Shown: piece after piece, positions 1-9,150 of the stretch
Layout of the letters: each line of letters begins with the position of its first letter
How positions within the stretch are numbered: position 1 is the first letter of the stretch
NCBI GenBank assembly: GCA_902806595.1
Contig: CADCXC010000046.1
Coordinates: forward strand, 930,001 to 994,000
Reading direction: 5' to 3'
Source of the DNA: Pyrenopolyporus hunteri
Lineage: Eukaryota > Ascomycota > Sordariomycetes > Xylariales > Hypoxylaceae
DNA: 64,000 nt
Program-made: the position numbers and the translations under genes
Notes under the pieces: generated by a model
What the model was told of the DNA's origin: nothing
Databases searched by the model: none
What the model saw: only the letters and a program-made list of their open reading frames with translations

Positions 1-109
1 CCTACCCGCTCTCTAGTCCGGCCCGCCATCTAATATGACAACTACCTATCCGCCTGAGGAAATCATCAACTAGTAACTCCTATCTGCTCTACTCTACTCC
101 GAGGCGAAC

Positions 110-2227
110 ATGTCGGTCGATTGGGAAAGCCTCAATCAAAAGATGAAGAACATCGTTCTCAACTCAAAGCTATCGTGTTCGAATGGCTCGGAAACCGCCA
201 CACCCTGCCAGAAATCGGGCTCATTAGCCTGCAAGGATTGCCATCTCGTCGTAGTATGTTCTCTTGATACCGGGAAGCTGATTGTATTCTTACTTTTCGC
301 ATCTGTTGTCCTTGCTAACGTTTCAATGATAACAGTATTGTTGTAAGCGCTGCCAGACAGCCCACTGGCCCATCCACCGTAAAGACTGCAAATCCCCTCT
401 AATGAAAAAGAGCTGGGAGCCATCATGGGCAAAGGAGGGACGAATGCCAGCTTTCGTGGGCTACAATATGAACCCGCAGGTCAAATTCGGAACGCTCAAG
501 TATCTCTGGGGGAATGTTCCAGCTATTGATATAATTCGACTAGAGCAAAATGAAGGCAATGACTTCCCAGGCCAACTATGCATGCTGTTTGCAGGCACGA
601 GCCCCTATTTTCCTTTACTTATTGGGATACTGATCGGTGTTAGCATCCGGAGATATACGGAACGTCATCCTCTCGGTTGCGAGCCTCCCTCAGAGTTACC
701 GACGACCTCTGGACATAGTCGTTAACGACAAGGAAATGGATATTGTAGCACGGAACATCATATTGCTACTGATTTTCCTCGTCGAGGAAGATCCGATCGC
801 GGCCGCTCAGCATGCTATTCATGTTTGGTACTCGTCTCTTATCACAGAATCCTGCCGAACCCTATTGAGGGACAAGATCAAGCCAATGATAAAAGAAGTA
901 TGCGACAAAATTGCGCAGAAGCCCCGCTCATCTTTATTCGGAAAGGCGTGGTTATTCGGAAACGTCTCTCTGCGGGTGGTCCTGACCCGTGATAACTGGT
1001 TTGCTTTCCTATCATACTTCGACGTCCCCCAGGGTTTGACTAAAGATGGTGCCCAGTCGGTGCGGCAGGGAGTCATGCTGGCCCCAGAGAGAGTTGACTA
1101 CGTTGAGAGAGCACTGTGTACCAACCCTCCTCCCGCCAGGCTATGCATGGCTAAGTTTCGAGCCGATGGTATTCTGCTTCCGTTCGGCCAGAGCCGCGGT
1201 GACTTCACGGTCCCAAACCCGTCAGTTATACCTACTAGCATCCGCTCTTGTTCCTAGCTACCTAGGTAGCTAACTCTTATGTTTATCTAGGACATTCTTC
1301 TCTTCAACCACTGAATGGCCGATGATGGATAGTGCTGACCCCACAGCCGGGTGGTCACTGCAGTCATTCCCGAAGTTCGATATCGGGCCCGCAAGCAACG
1401 ATATGTACGGCAAGCTCTATCACTACTTGGTCCGGCTCTTCGTCGACTTCTATCATCGGCTACGTTATTCTCCCATGTCATTAGAATTCCTGCACCTAGA
1501 CGCACGGCTATTACCCGAACATGTTGGCGGAAGACGATTCGATCGTATTGAGGTGAGTTCTCTTCATATATGAAGCATTAATAATCTGACCTCTTTAGGT
1601 GAGCAATATCACAGACCGCTATTACCTCGGTGTCGAAGGAACACTCAATACATTCGGGCCAATGCTTCAGCCTACGGGTATAAATAGCCATGCCACCCTT
1701 GTGACTCTTTTCCTAAATGCAGTGATGGAGGTCGTTGAGCTGGGGAATTTACATCTGCCGTTCGGTCCCTCCCCAGAGGCTGAAGACGAAACACTGCAGT
1801 TCCAGAAAGTTCTGAGCTACATGCCTGAATTAAGACATCCAAGTACTACTAATCTGATCAAGGTTATGGCCGCGCTGGGTCTGGTCCGTGACGTGGATAA
1901 GTATTTCAATAGGTGCTCCCCGCCTCGAATCCCCCAAGCCCGTTATAAGACGCTCTAGTAACTAATCGCATCCGCTCTAGGTATATGGTTCTGGAAGATT
2001 TCGCGAGCGTCGCCCTCGAGTCGGGACTCCAAATGAAGCCATTTCATACAATAATCGATCCGTGGCCCATGAGAATCGGCGAGACGCCTACGGCAAAGAC
2101 CAGAAAGGACTTTGCACTATTGCTTGCTTCGCCCCATACAGGGCAGGAGAGGTACGTGGAGTGGCAACTCACGGCCGAGCAGGAGTTGAAGACACCAGAG
2201 ACGGTATCGATGTGTCTATGTATATAG
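110..2227 (+). CDS. MYND zinc-finger protein with DUF4470-like domain
   Basis: I join six exons: 110-253, 336-594, 644-1220, 1291-1552, 1599-1912 and 1981-2227, giving 600 aa in one frame. The MYND finger lies at residues 23-66, with candidate zinc ligands C23/C33, C41/C44, C50/C54, H62 and C66; the first intron falls just before the YC pair. The next region (about 85-300) has the pattern of the fungal DUF4470 domain: WGN-PAID, then ASGDIRNV and DIVARN. The ATG at 110 is the first in frame and places the finger at the N-terminus as usual for the family. Intron 2 (595-643) uses a GC donor; no GT donor there keeps the frame. MYND fingers generally bind proteins, but the role of this family is not known to me. 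The family call is firm; the last exon end is less certain. Confidence 0.85.
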
Positions 2228-2964
2228 ACTCTAGTCAGATTACAGCCTATATATGCCTAATTTTGGGCATTATAAGAGTGTGGACTTAGGGTCTGTTGAG
2301 TTAGGTGTTGTAGTGAATGATATGACGCTGTATTTATTGGGCCAGTTACCTCTGAGCATTACCCCTCATTATAATTACGATCGTTTTAGCGCTGTAAGCC
2401 CCTGTACTTCAGCGAGCAAATCAGCACGTAACACGCTATAGACCTGAGAACCCTTCTATATCCCAACGCGATCCCACCACTGTTAAGTCTACCGCTGTGC
2501 GCGTCGCCGAATTAGCGGCTTATTTTGGATAATCCTTCATGTTGAATCGCATCGCACGTTGAATTCACCAGGCAGAAAGTATACAATCCGATTGATCGAA
2601 ATAGTAATTATAATTACTTACTAAGGCCGGGGTTACTTATATGTGAATTACCCCGGGAGATATGTAGGACGCCGTCCAGCCTACGACGACTCAGTAATAA
2701 TGCGTTTTAGATCCTAACATCGCAACATCACATTATTGTGAAATTTACCCTACCCAGGCAAACATCCACGGCAAGGCAACGCAGTAGGATCCTGCGGCGC
2801 TTAAGTACCCAAAAGAGCAAGCCAGGCTACGTCTCGACGCACCCCGCCGCTCACCGGCCTGTTATATACCCAGGTAGGTAGGTAGGTATCTAAGTAATGA
2901 ATAATACCATCTTAGCAATCCCTCTCTATCTTCATCTTGCAAACTGGTATTTGCGTAAATCCTG
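2228..2964. other. intergenic region; HET gene promoter side
   Basis: No gene is seen. It holds a (GGTA)4 run at 2873-2888, a TATA-like stretch near 2862-2868 about 100 bp before the HET start, and at 2674-2687 a single copy of a 14-mer that differs by one base from the tandem repeat unit at 8616. Confidence 0.5.
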
Positions 2965-4860
2965 ATGGCGACTTCACCGCAGCTCCCATATCGCTACTCG
3001 CCCCTCCCCTCCAAAAGCCATATCCGTGTACTCGAGATACATTACGAAGCCGAGGAGGATGGGCCTTTGAAGGGGACGCTGCGAAATGTCAATCTGGACG
3101 ATGACATGCATCTACCGTATGCCGCGTTATCCTACACCTGGGGTAAACCAGACTTCTCTGAGAAATTATACCTCGATAATACCGTCAAGTTCATAACCCC
3201 GAATTTGGCTAGTTCTTTGAAGCGCTTCCGCTTCGTCGGACATCTCAGATGGATATGGGTAGATGCTGTATGTATCAACCAGGAAGATGATGAGGAAAAA
3301 AGCTTCCAAATTCCACTCATGGCAAGAATCTACCGCTACGCGTCGTATGTCATGGTTTGGCTTGGCAATCAGGATCAGGGTGTCAAGTCGATGAGAATTG
3401 TGCGGTCGATAGCGACCAAAGCCTCTGAGAATCCCCAAGAAGAAGGGGAGCTAGATGAGTCAACATCATCCCGTGTGATACAGATCACTAGACTTCCATG
3501 GTTCACCCGACGTTGGATCATACAAGAGCTTGCCATGAACTCGACTGTCGTGTTCCACTGCGGTCCCGTTGATATATCCTGGCTTCAACTCTGTAAAGTG
3601 TTACTTATGGCCAAAAAGACCGCCAAATCAACATCATCGCTTGATTCCGCGCTTTTTCTCCGCAGCTTATGGTTGACATGGTCAGCGCCTCGAGTGGAGA
3701 CCGCGATAGATCCATCCCAGTCTGACTTCCTAGACGGGAATCCGACGCATATGCCAAACCTACTTCATGGTTTCGAATACTTCGATTGTACAGACCCCCG
3801 GGATCGGATATATTCGATATCCGGCTTGAAGAGAGACGGAATAATGATTGACATCAACTACAGCCATACAATGGACGAAGTCTTCACCAACTTTGCTGGG
3901 GCCTACGCAAACTCCAAGAGCGACTCGGAGAACCTCTTGTTTTGGATACTGGCTGAGACGACTACAAGGCAAAGGGGGAATAGAGTAGATGGATTGCCAT
4001 CTTGGGTCCCGGACTGGCGGATACCACCCACCGGTAGACTTCCCTTTCAACCTCACTTTACAGACGGCCAGTCAATTCGAAGGTCTCCTAACGACGCTTC
4101 GTTTAACTTAACCCTAAACCTATTCCGAGACCCGCCAGCCTCAAAGAACGGTGAGGCTCCGCTTACTATCTCTTGGACGATGTTCCGTGGTGAAAGAGAA
4201 CGCTTCCCGTACTTTGTTGCAAGAGTAACAATTGCCGTGTTTGATTGGCACGTCGCCAACGCCGCCATAGACTCCGACGTAGTAGATGAGAAGAAAATAT
4301 GGGATTGGGCGACATATCATATAATTGACCACATACTTCCCTGGCCCTGGGCCATAGCTGGTGTCTCTCTAGCTCATTCGGTCAGTAGTCTACCCCTCGA
4401 AAAGAGGCACGAGCTCGGAGAACGATTCGAAGAGTTTTGGGTAAAACTACAACCGATGATAGGGGGCAACGGGCACAAACGGATCAACGAGACCTGGATG
4501 AAATTCGAAGCGACAACACGCTGCTTCTTCGTTGCTCTTCCGAATTCTGACGCTAAACCAAGCCTCGCAACCAGCGTTGTAGGTATGGGCTTCTCCGACG
4601 TGCGCAAAGGGGACAAGATCAGTGCTATAGACGCGACTATGAAGACGCCCCTAATGGATGTCTTAGGAGGCAGGATAAATGCCGGCTTGGTTATTCGGGA
4701 GCTCCCTCGACCGAGCCGAGGTGTTCAAAGACAGGATATGACGGAAGGGGATGCTATCCACAGTCATACCCCTTTTGAATTTGTTGGTTGCTGCTACCTG
4801 TATCGCAAACTTGTAGACTTTGGTTGGAATAGCCGTCTCTCTGATCTCGTGATAATTTGA
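2965..4860 (+). CDS. HET (heterokaryon incompatibility) domain protein
   Basis: This is one uninterrupted exon of 631 aa. The N-terminal 50-200 residues carry the classic HET-domain blocks in order: an LPYAALSYTWG motif, then LRWIWVDAVCINQ, then an IPLMARIYRYASYVMVWLG block, followed by the LPWFTRRWIIQELA block. HET domains mediate programmed cell death after non-self recognition between fungal strains in some characterised proteins, but most family members, often present in dozens of copies, are untested. After the HET domain lies a long region without a recognisable NACHT, WD40 or ankyrin part, so it is a HET-only type. The ATG at 2965 is the first in frame, with the domain starting soon after. 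Partner specificity cannot be read from the sequence. Confidence 0.92.
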   Translation: MATSPQLPYRYSPLPSKSHIRVLEIHYEAEEDGPLKGTLRNVNLDDDMHLPYAALSYTWGKPDFSEKLYLDNTVKFITPNLASSLKRFRFVGHLRWIWVDAVCINQEDDEEKSFQIPLMARIYRYASYVMVWLGNQDQGVKSMRIVRSIATKASENPQEEGELDESTSSRVIQITRLPWFTRRWIIQELAMNSTVVFHCGPVDISWLQLCKVLLMAKKTAKSTSSLDSALFLRSLWLTWSAPRVETAIDPSQSDFLDGNPTHMPNLLHGFEYFDCTDPRDRIYSISGLKRDGIMIDINYSHTMDEVFTNFAGAYANSKSDSENLLFWILAETTTRQRGNRVDGLPSWVPDWRIPPTGRLPFQPHFTDGQSIRRSPNDASFNLTLNLFRDPPASKNGEAPLTISWTMFRGERERFPYFVARVTIAVFDWHVANAAIDSDVVDEKKIWDWATYHIIDHILPWPWAIAGVSLAHSVSSLPLEKRHELGERFEEFWVKLQPMIGGNGHKRINETWMKFEATTRCFFVALPNSDAKPSLATSVVGMGFSDVRKGDKISAIDATMKTPLMDVLGGRINAGLVIRELPRPSRGVQRQDMTEGDAIHSHTPFEFVGCCYLYRKLVDFGWNSRLSDLVII

Positions 4861-5322
4861 TTAACATAGTCCTAGAAGAGCCTAGGTTGAAGGGAGAATA
4901 TTACTTTAGTCTGTCTCTGAAAATAGACGCCAACCTATCTATGTACCCACCCGTAGAAGAATCCGCCTAGGTTAGGTAGGTGGTATTCTGAATATAAGTG
5001 CAGGCTTTAGCCGCGGGAGAAGCTTGGGAGAGCTTCAAATAGCTAGTATTATTGGGGGAAGTTGTCACTTTATTTTCCCGATCACGTCCGATGCTACCAC
5101 AAATCAAGGTAGATTATCCAAGTGGTCCATCACGATCTCGACCATTTGACGCATCCAATCGCCACTATTTAAGTCTTAACATCCCCGAATGTCCTCTTAA
5201 ATATGATTTTACTTGAAAAGAGCGGCGGGTGAGCCTAAATGTCAGCTACAACAGGATTCCCGTTACCCTCCAAAGGTCGTGACATCTAATAGTTCGAGAA
5301 ATTACACGGTTAGCTTGCAAAG
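4861..5322. other. intergenic region, nothing clear
   Basis: The 3' flank of the HET gene and the promoter side of the GH18-like gene. A short CCTAGG/TAGG cluster lies near 4967-4984; no other structure is seen. Confidence 0.4.
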
Positions 5323-6225
5323 ATGTTGTTCCGTGCGCTGTTAAGGGCTCTATTATTGGAGCTCGTCGTTCATCATGTTTCCGCCACCTTTAATGCGACA
5401 GCATCAAGTAGTATAAGGAGCATATATCTATTTAAGGACGTGTTAAAATCGAACACGGCAGCCCTTAAGACATCTGGTTTCAACTCACTCATTATCTTTG
5501 GTGTCGGCATCCTGGATAATGGGGATATCATGTACTACTCGAACACCCCAGGCAGTAAGGATACGCTCATCGCGTCCGGTGGTGCATATGTTGGTGGCGC
5601 GGCCCTGGCTGATAAGGTTCGATCGTTTAAGGAGAGCGACCCCACGGGCGTAAACAGGGTGGAAATTTCGATGAATGCCCAACATGTCCGAGAGCTCATT
5701 CGTAGCCCGGGAACAGGCCCAGAGACAACACTCTATCGAAATTTTGAAGCGCTCAAGGCGGCGTGGAATCTTGACGCCGTTAATAACGACGACGAGTCCA
5801 TATACGACGTTGCCAGCACCGTCGCCTTTGCGCAGATGCTAGGAAAGATAGGATACAAATATACCATTGCGCCGTATACCAACTCGCGCTTCTGGGTCAG
5901 CGTCAAGAGTCAGATTAACAACGGTCTCGACGAGTCAAATCTACTACTGGACAGAGTATACCTACAGTGTTATGATGGCGGCGCCGGAAACGACCCGGGG
6001 AGCTGGCAGACCACGCTCGGTATCAAAGTCGTGCCGCTCATATGGGTTACCAACGACTCGAAGCCGTCCTACGGTACAACAGCACCGCAAGCCCAGTCCA
6101 GGTTTACGAATTGGAATTCGCGAAGTGCTCTAGCTGGGGGAGGCTATTGGAACGATTACGATATCGAGAAGATGGGGTTGTCATATACGGCGTATGGGGA
6201 CGTATTGAAAAGTGTATTTCCGTAA
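5323..6225 (+). CDS. secreted GH18-like TIM-barrel protein
   Basis: A single exon of 300 aa. The first about 21 residues form a hydrophobic signal peptide ending near VSA/T. The rest has the look of a short glycoside hydrolase family 18-like barrel: early strands (IRSIYLF, FNSLIIFGVG), a motif at residues 151-158 reading DAVNNDDE that fits the GH18 DxxDxDxE signature with the middle Asp replaced by Asn but the terminal Glu kept, and a later VYLQCYDGG strand. In GH18 the last Glu is the proton donor, so activity is possible. Chitin and N-glycan hydrolases are both in this family and substrate cannot be told. A carbohydrate-binding lectin-like role is the alternative. No CBM or GPI signal is seen. 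Confidence 0.65.
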   Translation: MLFRALLRALLLELVVHHVSATFNATASSSIRSIYLFKDVLKSNTAALKTSGFNSLIIFGVGILDNGDIMYYSNTPGSKDTLIASGGAYVGGAALADKVRSFKESDPTGVNRVEISMNAQHVRELIRSPGTGPETTLYRNFEALKAAWNLDAVNNDDESIYDVASTVAFAQMLGKIGYKYTIAPYTNSRFWVSVKSQINNGLDESNLLLDRVYLQCYDGGAGNDPGSWQTTLGIKVVPLIWVTNDSKPSYGTTAPQAQSRFTNWNSRSALAGGGYWNDYDIEKMGLSYTAYGDVLKSVFP

Positions 6226-6715
6226 CCTATTGACGCAAAGCCAATCAGACGGAATAAAATAATATCAAAATTGAATAAATGAAGAGACTGAATAGCCATG
6301 TTACTGTTGCATACAGAAATTGTATATAGCCAACATCCCTTGAAACTAAAGCAGCGTGCAGTACCTGCGAAAGGGTTCTATCCGCGGGGCTCCTCCTAGA
6401 ATAACCTGAAGCCGGGTCGATTGCCTGGAAGGGAGGGCCTGTGTCCAGCCTAGGGACCGTAAGCCCCTTTTCGACATCTATAAACCTAACCGAATCACAG
6501 ATTTCCGAGATGACCAAGATCTGGGACCAGAATACATGATAAGCCTATAAATCCTGAAGATATAACTTTACTTCAGAATACACATAGACATAGTATCGGT
6601 ATCGTCATAGCCACGGGTAACGAGAAAGGTATGCACGAGTATTTTTAACCTTCCGAAATGGGCGCACATGAATTTACAATGGTATCAGTGGAGGATATAA
6701 GCTAGGTACTAAAAT
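6226..6715. other. convergent intergenic region
   Basis: It lies between the 3' ends of the GH18-like gene (+) and the SDR gene (-). No gene or strong repeat is seen. Confidence 0.4.
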
Positions 6716-7828
6716 CTACCTGGATAGCTCAGCAACAATCTCTCTAACCCCCGCAAATGACAGCTCCTCCATTGTCTCGTCCCATAACTTCGACGCTACT
6801 TGCTCGCCTTCGGGCTTATATATGAGAGGCGCCATACTATGGAGGTCACTTAGTTAGCATCTCCTATACACACACATTACTATTCAGGGGTCTATTACTC
6901 ACGGTCGTAGTACCGCATCTTCAACATATTGCCCATGTACACTATCTCCCAAAACGGGACTAACAGCTGCATGGACGTATACTCGAGCGCCGATAGAACA
7001 AGGGCGGCCGAGGGTGCGGAAGAAAATCTTGAAGAGGTAGCCCTCTAAGTGACCCTCCCCGTCACGCGCAAGATCTGAACCGCGGCAAAGACCAGGGTTG
7101 GTGGTTGTGATGACGACCGTAGACGACGGAATTCGCTTTGCCAGCTCCGTGACAAGTATCTGGCCGAGAAGTTTAGATGTGGCATATCGTTCTTGGAATG
7201 CCCACTTAGGTGTCATTTTCTGCTTAAACCTGGGGAGGATGAGTTCCGACTCCCTCTCGTTAAACTTGGCCATGGAGGCCAGGTCAGAAGACACTAGCAC
7301 AATTCGCCCCGGTGTATTCCCTACTTTCTTTTCCTTCATGGTGGGCGCCAATAAGAGCAGGAGGAGAGCGTTGGACAGATAATTTGTCTGAATATCTTCT
7401 TCATATCCCGTGGTACTGTTGAAGGATTCCTCGCCTTTATAAATGGCCGCGTTAAGAATAGCTATATCGAGCCTGTCAAGACCCTTAGCGCGCTCAGCGA
7501 AGCTCATAACGGAATCGTAGGATCCAAGGTCCAATTCCCAAACTTCGATATCAGTTGACCGGATACCACTTTGCTGAGAAAGCGTCTGGCGCGCGAGTTC
7601 GCCTTTATGCTCATTGCGCACGGTGAGAATCACTTTACATCCCAAGTCGAGGAGTTGGCGAGCGCACTCCAGCCCCAAGCCACCGCTTGCGCCGGTGACT
7701 ATAGCCGTCTTGCCAGTCAAGTCAACTTCCTGCCGTGATATGAGCGGCGGTGTTATGCATAGCTGACTTCTGAGGAATCGGAGCGTGCCCGCCTCCTTTT
7801 CAGGTGAGATATCGAACGTCACGGCCAT
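6716..7828 (-). CDS. short-chain dehydrogenase/reductase
   Basis: Two exons on the minus strand, 7828-6903 and 6848-6716, joined over a 54-bp intron (donor GTGAGT), give 352 aa. The Rossmann fold is evident: TGASGGLGLE at about residue 45 (cofactor glycine motif TGxxxGxG), LDIAILNAA (NAG-type strand 4), VSSDLAS as the catalytic Ser block, and YATSK with the YxxxK pair. Reading straight through the intron would end the protein at VLRP; the second exon restores the usual fungal C-terminus with a KLWDETMEEL helix. Such enzymes reduce or oxidise alcohols and ketones with NAD(P)H; the substrate is unknown. The protein resembles the retinol dehydrogenase/WW-domain-oxidoreductase-like branch common in fungi. 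Confidence 0.88.
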
Positions 7829-9150
7829 GTTCAGAGGATGGAACAGGGAATAGGGGTAATAGGGAAGTCGGTTCAGAAGGACTATTCAACAGGAAATAAA
7901 TGTACAGAACGAAAGAGGAAGAAAAAGAGAGCTATTTCGCCACATTTGAACAGAAACCTCATGCTTAACGGACGTGTGTTGACAGGATCCCATTATATAG
8001 TCGTGATTGGGCATGGCTGCGATGGTAAAAACGTACCTACGTATACCTGATACCCATACGATATTAGATGCCGGGCAAAGCGGAATAAGGAGTCGCTTAT
8101 TAATTCCTTGGATTATTATAGTTACTCATCTTAATCGTATTTCACTGCTATGCGGATGATTTAGTATTTGATGTCGACGGGAACGGTATAGGTTGACCGG
8201 GCTCTCGACGGGTTAAGAAGCGGGCTAAGGAGCGCGGGTAGATTATGCACCCGGGTCTAGGCGGGGACCCGCTAACCCCGCCAACTCGTGTTGCGCGCTT
8301 CATCCATTAGCGGGGATCAGCCCTAATACAACGCTATACATCGCTTTAAATATAGCGGCCTCGAGCGCATGACAGGTCTAACCTTAGTGATTATACTTAA
8401 AATACAGGAGACCTCCGTGCTGATTCGGTGACGCACACCTTCGATTTGTCATGAAAGCCTACATGTCATTAGTGCTATCACTGATACAACAAGAGTTAGG
8501 TAGGTATAGGAACCCAACCTTTATCAGTATAAGTGTAGTGAGGTCTGCATTTAAGTCCAGAATAAAACTTTCTCGGATTCCCCTAAATCCGTGTTGTGGT
8601 GGTTGCTAGGACTTCGTCCAGCCTAAGACGTCCAGCCTAAGACGTCCAGCCTAAGACGTCCAGCCTAAGACGTCCAGCCTAAGACGTCCTATTTGGCACC
8701 TGAGGAATAGGCGGGGGGTTTGGGGGATAAGGATAACTGTAGAAAGTAGTGGTCACTATTCCGACAAGGATGTCCTATATTTAGGCGGCTACGGCAGAAT
8801 CACAGCGAACTTTAGCGCATAGTCCACTATAAATACAGCGGTTTGCTTTTGGTAGTAAATCGCAGAATCAAGGCTTCCTTCTTACGAATAACCTCTTACG
8901 ATATGACACTCGTATATATGCCGTTTAATATAGTTCCCTCTCGGAAGGATTGGAAGTATTGTCATTCTCTGTTTGGGTAGTAAGCGAAAGGAATAGCTAG
9001 TCCTGTTTGTAGATCTAGTTCGCCCTCATATTAGCCGGGCCCCTTGTCTTCTAGCATCCATTAATATCTCTCCGGACCGGCCCATGTCCCGCTCCCTTAA
9101 TGGCAGCCTCCACCAAGAACCATTCGATTACCTCATGATTGGGCGACTCC
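7829..9150. other. intergenic region with tandem repeat and hairpin
   Basis: Shared flank of the SDR promoter and the GH2 3' end. It holds the 14-bp tandem repeat at 8616-8689 and an inverted repeat at 8260-8282 with 7-bp arms GGCGGGG/CCCCGCC around 9 nt. Several GCGG/TATAAATA patches near 8300-8350 and 8820-8850 look like degraded repeat DNA, but I cannot assign them. No gene is seen. Confidence 0.4.
8616..8689. repeat. 14-bp tandem repeat, five copies
   Basis: The unit GTCCAGCCTAAGAC is repeated five times without a mismatch (8616-8685), followed by a partial copy GTCC. The first unit is preceded by TAGGACTTC, and a nearly identical TAGGAC-NNC-GTCCAGCCTA context occurs once at 2665-2687. 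Confidence 0.95.
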
